From Mucilaginibacter sp. dw_454 (lineage in GTDB: Bacteria; Bacteroidota; Bacteroidia; Sphingobacteriales; Sphingobacteriaceae), in assembly GCF_018449775.1 (NCBI RefSeq), contig NZ_JAAVVB010000001.1:1116001-1180000 (forward strand): a stretch of 64,000 nucleotides of DNA. Reading direction: 5' to 3'. Both the position numbers and the translations under genes were made by a program. Below are positions 1-9,633 of the stretch, piece after piece. Each line of letters begins with the position of its first letter. Position 1 is the first letter of the stretch. The notes under the pieces were generated by a model that saw only the letters and a program-made list of their open reading frames with translations, searched no databases and was not told the origin of the DNA.

Positions 1-483
1 GCCATAACCACCGCCGGTTTTCGTTGCCATAACACCAGGTGTGCTGGTCAATAATTCCGGAAACTCAAGGCCTGCGCCTTTTTCTTCGATAGTTACCTGG
101 CCAATAGTTGAAACTGCGATAGGTGTCTTCCTGTCAATAGCTTTATCGCCGATGATAGTAACCTCTTTCATCGCGCCATCGTTGGTTTTAAGTGATATTT
201 CGCCAACGTTCTGACTCCCAGATTCTACTGTTACCTCTTGGGTGAGATAGCTGACATAGCTAAGAACCAATACCTGGCTCCCCTCGGGCACACGTATTTT
301 GAAGGTACCGTCAAGCGATGTAGTTGTACCATTGGTGGTACCTTTAATAATTACAGAGGCGCCAATCAGTGGCTCCTTGGTTTGTGCATCAAGCAACTTG
401 CCTGTTACCACCCTGCCGTTCTGTGCCAGGACTGCGCCTGAAGTAAAGAGGCAGATGAATAGAATAAGTAAAAGCTTCCTCAT
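1..483 (-). CDS. SusC-like TonB-dependent receptor, N-terminal part (cut by window edge)
   Basis: Reading leftward from an ATG at 481-483, the protein starts MRKLLLILFICLFTSGAVLAQ, a clear signal peptide. Next comes a CarboxypepD_reg-like beta-sandwich (about residues 24-105, with GKLLDAQTKEPLIGASV). The TonB plug then begins (IEEKGAGLEFPELLTSTPGV). This order is typical of Bacteroidota SusC/RagA outer-membrane receptors, which import glycans or peptides with a SusD partner. About 161 codons are visible; the rest of the plug and the barrel lie off the left edge. The substrate cannot be inferred from this part. Confidence 0.9.
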   Translation of the reverse strand, partial: MRKLLLILFICLFTSGAVLAQNGRVVTGKLLDAQTKEPLIGASVIIKGTTNGTTTSLDGTFKIRVPEGSQVLVLSYVSYLTQEVTVESGSQNVGEISLKTNDGAMKEVTIIGDKAIDRKTPIAVSTIGQVTIEEKGAGLEFPELLTSTPGVMATKTGGGYG

Positions 484-530
484 ACGTTGTTTTTGTTTTT
501 GAATTTGTTTTAACTAAAAAATTGCAGGGA

Positions 531-538
531 CAAATATA
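531..538 (-). promoter_or_regulatory. Bacteroidota -7 promoter element for the SusC-like gene
   Basis: On the minus strand this reads TATATTTG, an exact match to the Bacteroidota -7 consensus TAnnTTTG. It lies 48 nt upstream of the receptor start codon. A TTG-like -33 motif can be placed upstream, but its spacing is not ideal. Confidence 0.55.
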
Positions 539-788
539 TCGCTTGATATCATTCAATATGTTAACTCCATGTTAACAATTAAGGCGTTTTTTTATTTATT
601 TATCAACATTTTAAGAATTTATTACCTCGAATGTAAATTACTTGATACAATGAGTTCAAAAATCACAATTGCCTGATTAACAATTTCTTTACAGTTAACC
701 TATATAATTTATAGGGTTTATAGTTGTTATATGGCACTTAAATGATGTAAATAAAACGATGCAGTTTTCAGCTTTCAGCGCTTTTACT

Positions 789-796
789 TAGCTTTG
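789..796 (+). promoter_or_regulatory. Putative -7 element for lpd
   Basis: TAGCTTTG matches TAnnTTTG and lies 36 nt upstream of the lpd ATG. No clear TTG was seen at -33, so the call rests on one element. Confidence 0.4.
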
Positions 797-832
797 GCTT
801 TCTAAAAAAATAAAACAAGAATTAACTACACT

Positions 833-2218
833 ATGGACTACGATGTAATTGTTATAGGGTCTGGCCCGGGCGGCTATGTTGCTGCAATCCGCGCTTCCCA
901 GCTTGGTTTAAAAACCGCGGTAGTTGAAAAAGAATCATTGGGCGGCATTTGCCTTAACTGGGGGTGTATCCCAACCAAAGCTCTTTTAAAGAGTGCGCAG
1001 GTTTTTGAATATCTTAATCATGCTAAAGAATATGGCATTAATGTTAGCGGTGGCGAAGTGGATTTTGAATCTGTTATTAAAAGAAGCCGTGGAGTTGCAG
1101 ATGGCATGAGCAAAGGCGTTCAGTTTTTAATGAAGAAAAACAAGATTGACGTTATAACCGGCACGGGAAAATTAAAAAGTAAGGGCGTTGTTGAAGTAAG
1201 AACCAACGATGGTGTAAAAGAATATAAAGCCAAACACATTATATTGGCTACAGGCGGTCGCTCGCGCGAATTGCCAAACCTTAAGCAAGATTTCAAAAAA
1301 GTTATCGGTTACCGCCAGGCTATGATCTTGCCTAAAAAACCTGCCACTATGATTGTTGTTGGCTCGGGCGCTATAGGTATTGAGTTTGCCTACTTCTATA
1401 ACTCAATTGGCACCAAAGTTACTGTTGTTGAATATCTTGATAATGTAGTACCGTTGGAGGATGAGGAGGTATCAAAAACACTGGGCCGTATCCTTAAAAA
1501 GCAAGGTATCAATATCATGACCGGCTCTAACGTTGAATCGGTTGATACCAGCGGCGAAGGTTGTAAAGTAACAGTAAAAACTGCCACCGGCACTGAAATT
1601 CTGGAAGCAGAGATCGTTCTGTCGGCTGTAGGTATCTCAACCAATATAGAAGGTATTGGCCTGGAAGAAAATGGCGTAACAACAGATCGTGGCAAAGTTG
1701 TGGTTGATGATTTCTATCGCACCAACGTTGAGGGGGTTTACGCTATCGGCGATATTGTTAAGGGTCAGGCGCTAGCTCACGTAGCGTCAGCAGAAGGTAT
1801 TATTTGTGTCGAAAAAATTGCGGGCCTTAAACCAGAACCGCTTGACTATAATAACATCCCCGGTTGCACATACTGCAGCCCGGAAATTGCATCTGTTGGT
1901 TATACCGAAAAAGCTGCGAAAGAGGCAGGTTACGAAATTAAAGTAGGCAAGTTTCCATTCTCTGCATCAGGCAAAGCAAGTGCATCTGGCGCTAAAGATG
2001 GTTTTGTTAAATTGATATTTGATGCGAAATACGGCGAGTTTTTAGGCGCGCACATGATTGGTAATAATGTTACCGAAATGATTGCAGAAGCAGTAACTGC
2101 CCGTAAATTGGAAACTACCGGTCACGACATCATTAAAACCGTACACCCTCATCCTACCATGAGCGAGGCCATCATGGAAGCTGCTGCCGAAGCTTACGGC
2201 GAATGCATCCACTTGTAA
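833..2218 (+). CDS. lpdA: Dihydrolipoyl dehydrogenase
   Basis: This is the E3 flavoenzyme that reoxidises dihydrolipoamide with NAD+ for the 2-oxo-acid dehydrogenase complexes or the glycine cleavage system in the cytoplasm. At 461 aa it is the usual family length. The sequence shows the N-terminal FAD dinucleotide fold (GSGPGGYVAA, residues ~9-18), the redox-active disulfide CLNWGCIPTKAL (~40-51), and the second Rossmann fold for NAD (GSGAIGIEF, ~180). A second FAD motif follows (VYAIGDI), and the C-terminal dimer interface ends with HPHPTMSE, whose His-Glu pair is catalytic. No E1 or E2 gene is adjacent, so the gene is monocistronic, and a strong terminator follows it. Confidence 0.96.
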   Translation: MDYDVIVIGSGPGGYVAAIRASQLGLKTAVVEKESLGGICLNWGCIPTKALLKSAQVFEYLNHAKEYGINVSGGEVDFESVIKRSRGVADGMSKGVQFLMKKNKIDVITGTGKLKSKGVVEVRTNDGVKEYKAKHIILATGGRSRELPNLKQDFKKVIGYRQAMILPKKPATMIVVGSGAIGIEFAYFYNSIGTKVTVVEYLDNVVPLEDEEVSKTLGRILKKQGINIMTGSNVESVDTSGEGCKVTVKTATGTEILEAEIVLSAVGISTNIEGIGLEENGVTTDRGKVVVDDFYRTNVEGVYAIGDIVKGQALAHVASAEGIICVEKIAGLKPEPLDYNNIPGCTYCSPEIASVGYTEKAAKEAGYEIKVGKFPFSASGKASASGAKDGFVKLIFDAKYGEFLGAHMIGNNVTEMIAEAVTARKLETTGHDIIKTVHPHPTMSEAIMEAAAEAYGECIHL

Positions 2219-2243
2219 CTAAACAAATTAAAAGTAAAAATTC

Positions 2244-2279
2244 AAAAAGCCGGTCACCTATCAGCAGCCGGCTTTTTTA
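2244..2279 (+). terminator. Intrinsic terminator after lpd
   Basis: A perfect 10-bp stem AAAAAGCCGG/CCGGCTTTTT encloses a 14-nt loop and ends in a T-run, 26 nt after the lpd stop codon. Confidence 0.85.
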
Positions 2280-2360
2280 TTATAATATTTTTGGATTTAA
2301 ACTTTCGTTCGACCTACACTACAGTTTTGACTTTTTAATTTTTACTTTTGAATTAACCAA

Positions 2361-3200
2361 ATGAACCTCTACTCTATAGATACCGGATTTTTCAAACTTG
2401 ATGGCGGCGCTATGTTCGGTGTGGTACCTAAAACTATCTGGAGCAAAACCAACCCGGCAGATGCCAATAATCTTTGCACCTGGGCCATGCGCTGTTTGTT
2501 GATTGAGGATGGTAAACGACTTACTTTGATAGACACTGGCATTGGCAACAAGCAGGACGAAAAATTTTTTAGCCACTATTATTTACATGGCGATGCGACG
2601 ATGGATAGCTCGCTTGCAAAGCTTGGGTTTCATCGCGACGATATAACTGATGTGTTTTTAACGCACCTGCATTTTGATCATGTTGGCGGGGCCATTGTTA
2701 GACAAAGCGACAAACTGGTGCCTGCATTTAAAAATGCAGCCTATTGGAGCAACGAGAAGCACTGGGACTGGGCAGTGAACCCTAACGCACGTGAGAAAGC
2801 ATCATTTTTAAAAGAAAACATATTGCCGATACAGGAAAGCGGGCAGCTAAAGTTTATTGACACTTACCAAAATATAAAATTCAGTGAAGATATAGCTGTA
2901 AAATATGTTTACGGACATACCGAATCAATGATGTTACCGTTAATAAATCACAAAGGCAAACAAATATTATATATGGCAGATCTGCTGCCATCTGTAGGGC
3001 ATTTACCTCTGCCCTATGTTATGGCTTATGATATGTTTCCACTACAAACTTTGCAAGAAAAAAAACTATTTTTAGAGGAAGCTTTAAATAAAAATTATAT
3101 ATTGTTCCTTGAACACGATGCTCTTAACGAGTGTTGTACACTTCAGCAAACCGAGAAAGGAATACGTTTGGGAGAAACTTTTAAGTTAAATGATGTATAA
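2361..3200 (+). CDS. MBL-fold metallo-hydrolase
   Basis: This is a 279-aa cytoplasmic metallo-beta-lactamase-fold protein. The zinc motif THLHFDHVGG is at residues 101-110 (HxHxDH). Further metal-ligand candidates are GHTES (~190) and MADLLPSVGH, and a C-terminal FLEHD is present. The layout resembles the N-acyl-homoserine-lactonase/YtnP-like branch of the superfamily, but the substrate cannot be read from sequence and no quorum-sensing gene is nearby. There is no signal peptide. The start codon follows a 142-bp gap with the lpd terminator, so the gene probably has its own promoter. Confidence 0.85.
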   Translation: MNLYSIDTGFFKLDGGAMFGVVPKTIWSKTNPADANNLCTWAMRCLLIEDGKRLTLIDTGIGNKQDEKFFSHYYLHGDATMDSSLAKLGFHRDDITDVFLTHLHFDHVGGAIVRQSDKLVPAFKNAAYWSNEKHWDWAVNPNAREKASFLKENILPIQESGQLKFIDTYQNIKFSEDIAVKYVYGHTESMMLPLINHKGKQILYMADLLPSVGHLPLPYVMAYDMFPLQTLQEKKLFLEEALNKNYILFLEHDALNECCTLQQTEKGIRLGETFKLNDV

Positions 3201-3288
3201 ACCACACCACAAAAACCATGCAATTAATAGCTGAAAATGAATAATATATATTCTTTTTTTTATACTAAAATATAGGCAAACTTTTTTG

Positions 3289-3296
3289 TACCTTTG
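3289..3296 (+). promoter_or_regulatory. Putative -7 element for rpoD
   Basis: TACCTTTG matches TAnnTTTG and lies 42 nt before the rpoD ATG. The upstream region is a T-rich tract without a clear -33 TTG. Confidence 0.5.
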
Positions 3297-3338
3297 CACG
3301 TTCAATTCTCAAACTACGAATCGAGGTTAATTAAATAA

Positions 3339-4199
3339 ATGAGACAACTCAAAATAACACAATCCATTACCAACCGTGAATCTCAATCACTTGATAAATA
3401 CCTTCACGAAATTGGTAAAGTTGACCTAATAACAGCCGAAGAAGAAGTAATTTTAGCACAAAAAATCAGAGAGGGCGACCAGGCAGCTTTAGAGCGTTTA
3501 ACTAAAACCAACCTCCGTTTTGTTGTATCGGTTGCAAAACAATACCAAAATCAGGGCCTTACGTTGGGCGATTTAATAAACGAGGGCAACCTTGGTTTGA
3601 TTAAAGCTGCGAAACGCTTTGACGAAACTAAAGGTTTCAAATTCATTTCATACGCCGTTTGGTGGATCCGTCAATCAATATTACAGGCTATAGCAGAGCA
3701 ATCTCGTATAGTGCGTTTACCTTTAAACCAGGTAGGTTCATTAAGCAAGATCAGCAAAGCATTTTCAAAACTAGAACAAGAATATGAACGCGAACCTTCT
3801 CCGGAAGAGTTAGCTGATATGCTTGAAACTACCGTTGATAAAATATCTGACACCCTTAGCAATTCAGGTCGTCACGTATCCATGGATGCGCCCTTTGTAC
3901 AAGGTGAAGAAAATACACTGTTAGACGTATTAGAAAACTCTGAGCCAAATACCGATTCTATATTAATTAACGAGTCTTTATCAGAAGAGATCAAACGTTC
4001 ATTATCTACCTTGACTGAGCGTGAGCGCGAGATCATTGTATTGTTCTTTGGTTTAGGCACAAATCACCCGCTTTCATTAGAAGAAATCGGTGAAAAATTT
4101 AACTTAACCCGCGAGCGTGTTCGTCAAATTAAAGACAAAGCACTGCAACGTTTAAGACATACCAGCAGAAGTAAAATTCTGAAATCATACTTAGGTTAA
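3339..4199 (+). CDS. rpoD: RNA polymerase primary sigma factor (RpoD/SigA type)
   Basis: A 286-aa sigma-70 protein. Region 1.2 is visible at [15 protein letters not shown], and region 2 at [18 protein letters not shown] with the core-binding [15 protein letters not shown]. The -10 recognition helix is [13 protein letters not shown], region 3 follows, and region 4.2 is [20 protein letters not shown]. It lacks region 1.1, as is typical of the short primary sigma factors of Bacteroidota. These recognise TTTG/TAnnTTTG promoters, which fits the promoters found across this window. A terminator follows 11 nt after the stop codon, so the gene is monocistronic. Confidence 0.95.
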   Translation: MRQLKITQSITNRESQSLDKYLHEIGKVDLITAEEEVILAQKIREGDQAALERLTKTNLRFVVSVAKQYQNQGLTLGDLINEGNLGLIKAAKRFDETKGFKFISYAVWWIRQSILQAIAEQSRIVRLPLNQVGSLSKISKAFSKLEQEYEREPSPEELADMLETTVDKISDTLSNSGRHVSMDAPFVQGEENTLLDVLENSEPNTDSILINESLSEEIKRSLSTLTEREREIIVLFFGLGTNHPLSLEEIGEKFNLTRERVRQIKDKALQRLRHTSRSKILKSYLG

Positions 4200-4210
4200 C
4201 CAAACCTAAC

Positions 4211-4246
4211 AAAAAAGCTTCCGGTAATTCATCGGAGGCTTTTTTG
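4211..4246 (+). terminator. Intrinsic terminator after rpoD
   Basis: AAAAAAGCTTCCG pairs with CGGAGGCTTTTTT through one G-U wobble around a 9-nt loop, and T-rich sequence follows. Confidence 0.8.
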
Positions 4247-4340
4247 TTTTTACACCTCTCCTACCGAGAAATTGCTCCGCTACGTTGACGATTTGGTAAC
4301 TTACCGCTACCTTAGTGGTATCAATCAAATAGATAAGATC

Positions 4341-5126
4341 ATGACTATCCCTATTTACCAGGCCGATGCCTTTACCGATCAGCTTTTTGGCGGAAACCCT
4401 GCTGCTGTTTGTCCCCTTACCGAATGGCTGCCAGACGAATTGATGCAAAAAATTGCCGCCGAGAATAATCTCGCCGAGACTGCATTTTTTGTAAAGAACC
4501 AAACAGGCTATTTATTACGCTGGTTCACCCCCGAATATGAGATAGATCTTTGCGGCCATGCTACTTTGGCATCGGCACATATTTTATTTACCGAGTTGGG
4601 GTTTGCCGGCGACGTAATCCATTTTGAAACCGTTAAATCGGGCACACTTACTGTAACACGCACCAAAGATAAATACACCTTAGACTTCCCATCTCGCCCT
4701 CCTATTGCTATAGAAGAACCCAACGGGCTGGTGGAAGCATTAGGCGGCATCCCGCCGATAGGCATTTACCGCTCAAGAGATTTCTTTGTAGTTTATGATT
4801 CTGAACATGAGATAAGTGAGATTAATCCTGATTTTTATGCCTTATCTAAACTGGACACCGTTGGTGTAATTGTGACTGCACGTGGCAAGGATGTTGATTT
4901 TGTATCACGTTTTTTTGCTCCCGGCGCGGGTATTCCGGAAGATCCGGTTACTGGCTCAGCACATTGTAATTTGATTCCTTATTGGGCGAAAGTGCTGGGC
5001 AAAAACAAATTGCACGCCTACCAGATATCAGCTCGTAAAGGCGAACTATGGTGTGAGCTACAAGGCGAACGTGTTTTGATGAGCGGCAAAGCCGTTACTT
5101 ATTTGAAGGGCGAGATTTACCTTTAA
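4341..5126 (+). CDS. PhzF family isomerase/epimerase
   Basis: A 261-aa member of the PhzF/diaminopimelate-epimerase-like fold. The start MTIPIYQADAF was chosen over an in-frame ATG 69 nt upstream, which sits in the rpoD terminator region and adds a non-conserved tail. Visible motifs are FGGNPAAVC, the catalytic-Glu segment NLAETAFF (~residue 47), DLCGHATLASAH (~72) and the phosphate/substrate loop GIPEDPVTGSAHC (~200). Both halves of the pseudo-dimeric fold are complete. Such housekeeping PhzF paralogues are common outside phenazine producers; no phenazine gene lies nearby, so the substrate is unknown. Confidence 0.88.
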   Translation: MTIPIYQADAFTDQLFGGNPAAVCPLTEWLPDELMQKIAAENNLAETAFFVKNQTGYLLRWFTPEYEIDLCGHATLASAHILFTELGFAGDVIHFETVKSGTLTVTRTKDKYTLDFPSRPPIAIEEPNGLVEALGGIPPIGIYRSRDFFVVYDSEHEISEINPDFYALSKLDTVGVIVTARGKDVDFVSRFFAPGAGIPEDPVTGSAHCNLIPYWAKVLGKNKLHAYQISARKGELWCELQGERVLMSGKAVTYLKGEIYL

Positions 5127-5132
5127 TTTTAT

Positions 5133-5205
5133 GTCATTGCGAGCGTAGCGCGGCAATCGCGAACTTGCAGCGTGCGATTGCTTCGTCGTTCCTCCTCGCA
5201 ATGAC
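5133..5205. repeat. REP-like palindromic element, copy 1
   Basis: It begins GTCATTGCGAG and ends CTCGCAATGAC, with further imperfect pairing inside (CGGCAATCGC against GCGATTGCTTCG). The same outer arms occur at 25033-25122. It lies between the convergent PhzF and NmrA-like genes. Confidence 0.8.
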
Positions 5206-5218
5206 AATGTTCTATCGC

Positions 5219-5857
5219 TTAATAAGCCACCGTCATCTGTTCTCTGATATGCGTTGGGTTTTCAATTTCATCTACCACCGCAATCGCGTAGTCTTCCATG
5301 GTTATAAAACTTTTGCCGGCCTCATCACTTAATAACTTAGTTCCACCTAACCTGAATTTTCCGGTACGTTCGCCGGGCGCTATTTCTGCGGCGGGGCTAA
5401 TGTAGGTCCAATCCAGCTCTTTTTCATTTTGATATAATTTCAACGCATCGCGATGTGCCAAAGAGACTGATTTATACTCAACCGGAAAATTGGGTGTATC
5501 TACCAATTGAGTTCCAGGCGCTACTTCCAAACTCCCTGCACCACCTACCACGATCAATCGTTTAACCTGAGCCTGTTTTAAGCCTTTTATCAGCGGTATC
5601 GGCAGCTCGGCTATAGTTGATGCTGGTGCGCCGCGTGTGTTGCTATAAGCGCACACTACAGCATCTTGGTCAAAGGCACCGGTTTCTACATCTTGTCTAT
5701 CGAACAAATTGCCCTTGGCTACTTTAAGATGATCGTGGAGCAAGGTATAATCTTGCGGATGACGAACTATGGCGGTGACATCATGCCCCCTGTTTAATGC
5801 TTCCTGAACTATGCGGCTGCCAATGCGGCCGCTTGCGCCAAATACTGCTATTTTCAT
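5219..5857 (-). CDS. NAD(P)-binding NmrA/BLVRB-like protein
   Basis: A 212-aa single-domain Rossmann protein. It opens with MKIAVFGASGRIGSRIVQ, the GxxGxxG nucleotide-binding loop of atypical short-chain dehydrogenases. VVCAYS and RLIVVGGAGSLEV follow at the expected beta4 and beta5 strands, and a YISPAAEI segment stands where this group has its substrate loop. The canonical YxxxK pair is absent, as in NmrA-like and flavin-reductase-like relatives. The reaction is unknown. The gene stands alone between two repeat elements. Confidence 0.8.
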   Translation of the reverse strand: MKIAVFGASGRIGSRIVQEALNRGHDVTAIVRHPQDYTLLHDHLKVAKGNLFDRQDVETGAFDQDAVVCAYSNTRGAPASTIAELPIPLIKGLKQAQVKRLIVVGGAGSLEVAPGTQLVDTPNFPVEYKSVSLAHRDALKLYQNEKELDWTYISPAAEIAPGERTGKFRLGGTKLLSDEAGKSFITMEDYAIAVVDEIENPTHIREQMTVAY

Positions 5858-5863
5858 ATTGTT

Positions 5864-5971
5864 GAGCTAAAAGATTAAAGCTAAAAGCATAAAGCTATTT
5901 TTTTGTTTTGAATAGCTGTAAATTTTACCGGCGAATAAAGCTTTTTGCTTTTGTCTTTTAGCTTTAAGCTC
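5864..5971. repeat. Long A/T-rich inverted repeat
   Basis: A left arm of about 33 nt built from tandem AGCTAAAAG/AAAGCT-like units (5864-5896) is matched by a right arm of the opposite sense (5939-5971), with a loop of about 42 nt. It lies in the divergent gap before smc. Confidence 0.65.
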
Positions 5972-6038
5972 CCTTGGTTAATTCAAAATTTTATGATTAT
6001 TTTGAACTCTCGAATTTACGCAGGGATACTAGGTTTAA

Positions 6039-9000
6039 ATGCAACTTACACAGTTAGAAATCAAGGGCTTTAAGAGCTTTGGCGATAAGATCACCATTAA
6101 TTTTAATGAGGGTGTTACAGCTATTGTTGGGCCCAATGGTTGCGGTAAGTCGAACGTGGTCGATGCCATACGTTGGGTATTGGGTGAGCAGAGTACCCGA
6201 ATGCTGCGCTCGGAGAAGATGGATAACGTAATCTTTAACGGCACCAAAAGCCGTAAAGCCGCCAACCTGGCGGAGGTATCACTTACTTTCGACAACACCA
6301 AAAACATCCTCCCTACTGATTATTCGCAGGTTACACTTACGCGTAAACTTTATCGCAGCGGCGATAGCGAATATAGGCTTAATGACGTACAATGCCGTTT
6401 AAAGGACATTACCGACCTTTTCCTGGATACCGGCATAGGTTCAGACTCATACGCCATTATCGAGCTAAGAATGATCGAAGAGATCATCTCTAATAAAGAG
6501 GGTTCGCGCCGCAACTTATTTGAGGAGGCTTCGGGCATTTCTAAATATAAACTGCGCAAAAAACAGACTTTCAATAAACTGAAAGAAACCGAAGCCGATT
6601 TAGAGCGTGTAGAGGACTTGTTATTCGAGATTCAGAAAAACCTGAAAATGCTTGAGAATCAGGCTAAGAAAACCGAGCGCTATTACCGGCTTAAAGATGA
6701 ATATAAAACACTGAGCATTAAACTGGCATCGTTCAAGATTGCAGCTTTTGGTACTTCGTTAGCTACCATTGAGGATCAGGAACTGAAACAGCGCGAAGAA
6801 AAATCTGGTGTAGTAACGCAAATGGATACGCTGGAAGCCGCTTTGCAGCAGGAAAAACTGGATAGTATAACCAAAGAGAAAAATCTATCGGTACAACAAA
6901 AGGCTACTAACGAATTTGTATCTAAAATTCGCGCTTATGAGAGCGAGAAGAAGATTAAGAACGAACACCTAAAATTTCAACAAGATAAAGAGAGTCGTTT
7001 AACCGAAGAACTGGAACGCGATCGTAATCAGCTTAATCACGTCCTCTACAATATTAAACGCCTTAACGAAGAAAAAGCCCAGGAAGAAGAAAACCTGGAT
7101 ACCATAAGCACCAAGGTAGCCGACCTAAAATTAATGGTGGATGAATTGCGTTTACAGCAATCAAGCGCGCGCAACTCGTTGAATGAATTGGTGACTACCA
7201 ATAACAATCTGCAAAACCAAGCTTATAAAGCCGAGAAAGATATCGATATCCTGCAAATACAGGAACAAGCATTGGAGCAGGAAAGTCAGCGCAATATGGA
7301 AGATGCTACCAATAAGAAGGTTGAGCTTTCGCATTTTAATGATGTAGTTGCTGATTTGCAAAGTCGCGTTGAAACTTTACAAGGCGAACATGAGCAGGAA
7401 GTAAAGCGCGAAAACGAATTACAGGAACGGCTAGGTACTATTGAGAGCGAAGCGGAAATGGTTAAAGAAACCATCATTACCGAAAGCCGCAAGCTGGATG
7501 CCAAGCAAAACGAATATAACCTAACCAAAAGCTTGGTGGATAATCTGGAAGGTTTCCCCGAATCTATTCGTTTCCTGAAAAACAATCATGAATGGGCAAA
7601 GAATGTGCCGTTGTTTAGCGATGTGCTTTTTTGCCGTGAACAGTATCGCATAGCTATTGAAAATTACCTGGAGCCTTTAATGAACCACTATGTAGTGGAC
7701 ACTTATGATGAAGCCATTAAGGCAGTTAATTTGCTCAGCAATTCATCACGAGGGAGGGCTCAGTTTTTTATTCTGGGCAATTATGCCGAGCCTGTTTCGT
7801 TACCCTTTAAAGAAGAAGATGTTAGCGGCCGTATACCTGCACTTAACGTGGTTGAAGTTGATAAAAAATACCAGCCATTGGTAGATCATTTGCTAAAGAA
7901 TGTTTACCTGGTTAATGATGAAAACGACCTCAATAACACCACCCTTTCCGAAGGCTTGGTATTGATAGCGCAAAGCGGCAAATTCAACAAGTCGAGATAT
8001 ACTATGGCTGGTGGATCGGTTGGTTTGTTTGAAGGCAAACGAATTGGTCGCGCAAAAAATCTGGAGAATCTGGCTAAAGAGATCAAAAAATTGGAGCTGG
8101 AATTATTCGAGCTTAAAACACGATCGAACGAATTACAGACGCAATCGGCATCGCTTAAAGCTGCCGGTAAGGCGCAAGATATTGCCCAGAAGCAGGCCGA
8201 ACTCAATCTCTTGAACACCGAATTAATTACCGTAAAAACCCGCCAGGAACAATACGAAACTTTCATTGAAAACAGCCTTAACCGCAAGGACGATATTGCC
8301 CAAAAAATAGCCGGCATAAAAGAAGAAATGGCAACGCTACAGCCTTTGTTGGTTGAATTAAAAGAAAAGAAAGAACGCCAGGCTGATTTATTGACCGAAA
8401 AACAAGGTGAGTTTAATGAATTGAACGAAATGGTTAATGTCCAGTCAAACGCGTATAACCAGGAGAATATTCGTTTTCATCAACAACAAAATAAGGTATC
8501 CGGTCTTAATAAAGATCTCGACTACCGTTTCACCCAACAAGATAGTTTGGAGGGCCGAATTAAACAAAACGCAAGCGAGCTGGAAAAGGTAAAAGCAGCT
8601 ATACAAGAAAATCTGCAACAATCAGATACCTCGGACGATGGCCTACTGGAAATGTATAGCCAAAAGGAAGAGCTGGAAAAGGCCACGCAGGAGGCGGAGC
8701 AGGAATATTATAAACTACGCGGTAAGATAACCGAAACGGAAGAAGCTATAACCACCCTGCGTCGTAAAAAAGACCAGGCTGAGGTTATTGAAAATGAGCT
8801 GAAAGATAAACGTAATAATTTGCGCATCGAACTTAATGCTTTAAAGGAACGCCTATCGGTAGAGTTTAATGTAGATATCAATGATCTGCCCGAGACAGAA
8901 ATTGCCGGCGATGAAAATGAACAGCAACTACGCGACCGTACCGATAAACTCAAAAATCAGTTGGATGATTTTGGCGCTATTAACCCTATGGCTGTCGAGG

Positions 9001-9578
9001 CGTATAAAGAAATGAATGAGCGCTATGAATTCATCCAAAATCAAAAGAAAGATTTGGGCGAAGCCAAAGCATCATTAATGGCTACCATACAGGAGATTGA
9101 TGATACTGCGCGCGAAAAATTTATGTTTGCCTTTACCCAGGTTCGCGAGAATTTTATCAAAGTATTCCGCTCGTTGTTTAACGAAGAAGATTCATGCGAT
9201 TTGATCTTGTTAGACCCGGGGCATCCTTTGGAGTCGGACATTGATATTATTGCTAAGCCTAAAGGCAAACGCCCGTTATCAATTAATCAACTATCAGGCG
9301 GTGAAAAAACTTTAACAGCTACCGCTATCCTATTCTCGCTTTATCTGTTAAAGCCTGCGCCATTCTGTATTTTTGACGAGGTTGATGCGCCATTGGACGA
9401 TACCAATATTGATAAGTTCAATAATATCATCCGCAAGTTTTCTCAGGAGTCACAGTTCATCATTGTGTCGCACAATAAACGAACTATTGCCAGCACCGAT
9501 GTTATTTACGGCGTAACTATGGTTGAACAAGGTATTTCACGAGTTGTACCGGTTGATTTGCGCGAGCTAGCAGATTAA
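6039..9578 (+). CDS. smc: Chromosome segregation ATPase SMC
   Basis: A 1179-aa structural-maintenance-of-chromosomes protein, which forms the condensin ring with ScpA and ScpB (not in this window). The N-terminal head has Walker A GPNGCGKS at residues 31-38. A long coiled coil (~170-500) leads to the hinge (~505-665, starting near LEGFPESIRFLK and including GRAQFFILG). A second coiled coil follows (~670-1010). The C-terminal head has the ABC signature LSGGEKT (~1085) and Walker B FCIFDEVDAPLDD (~1110). The length is normal and the frame uninterrupted. The gene is flanked by a repeat element and a convergent peptidase gene, so it is monocistronic. Confidence 0.97.
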   Translation: MQLTQLEIKGFKSFGDKITINFNEGVTAIVGPNGCGKSNVVDAIRWVLGEQSTRMLRSEKMDNVIFNGTKSRKAANLAEVSLTFDNTKNILPTDYSQVTLTRKLYRSGDSEYRLNDVQCRLKDITDLFLDTGIGSDSYAIIELRMIEEIISNKEGSRRNLFEEASGISKYKLRKKQTFNKLKETEADLERVEDLLFEIQKNLKMLENQAKKTERYYRLKDEYKTLSIKLASFKIAAFGTSLATIEDQELKQREEKSGVVTQMDTLEAALQQEKLDSITKEKNLSVQQKATNEFVSKIRAYESEKKIKNEHLKFQQDKESRLTEELERDRNQLNHVLYNIKRLNEEKAQEEENLDTISTKVADLKLMVDELRLQQSSARNSLNELVTTNNNLQNQAYKAEKDIDILQIQEQALEQESQRNMEDATNKKVELSHFNDVVADLQSRVETLQGEHEQEVKRENELQERLGTIESEAEMVKETIITESRKLDAKQNEYNLTKSLVDNLEGFPESIRFLKNNHEWAKNVPLFSDVLFCREQYRIAIENYLEPLMNHYVVDTYDEAIKAVNLLSNSSRGRAQFFILGNYAEPVSLPFKEEDVSGRIPALNVVEVDKKYQPLVDHLLKNVYLVNDENDLNNTTLSEGLVLIAQSGKFNKSRYTMAGGSVGLFEGKRIGRAKNLENLAKEIKKLELELFELKTRSNELQTQSASLKAAGKAQDIAQKQAELNLLNTELITVKTRQEQYETFIENSLNRKDDIAQKIAGIKEEMATLQPLLVELKEKKERQADLLTEKQGEFNELNEMVNVQSNAYNQENIRFHQQQNKVSGLNKDLDYRFTQQDSLEGRIKQNASELEKVKAAIQENLQQSDTSDDGLLEMYSQKEELEKATQEAEQEYYKLRGKITETEEAITTLRRKKDQAEVIENELKDKRNNLRIELNALKERLSVEFNVDINDLPETEIAGDENEQQLRDRTDKLKNQLDDFGAINPMAVEAYKEMNERYEFIQNQKKDLGEAKASLMATIQEIDDTAREKFMFAFTQVRENFIKVFRSLFNEEDSCDLILLDPGHPLESDIDIIAKPKGKRPLSINQLSGGEKTLTATAILFSLYLLKPAPFCIFDEVDAPLDDTNIDKFNNIIRKFSQESQFIIVSHNKRTIASTDVIYGVTMVEQGISRVVPVDLRELAD

Positions 9579-9589
9579 CTGCCTGCAAA

Positions 9590-9613
9590 CAAAAAAGGGG
9601 ACCTAAGTCCCCC
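9590..9613 (-). terminator. Intrinsic terminator for the S41 peptidase gene
   Basis: On the minus strand GGGGAC-TTAG-GTCCCC is followed by TTTTTTG. It lies about 20 nt past the peptidase stop codon and between the two convergent genes. Confidence 0.75.
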
Positions 9614-9633
9614 ATTCCGATTGAAATTTTCTT

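Larger units (their letters stand above)
484..832. other. AT-rich divergent intergenic region
   Basis: This 349-bp gap between the divergent SusC-like receptor and lpd has no convincing gene. It holds the two -7 elements annotated separately and a small AT-rich dyad near 700-722 (cctatataatttatagg). No riboswitch-like or terminator-like fold was recognised. Confidence 0.5.
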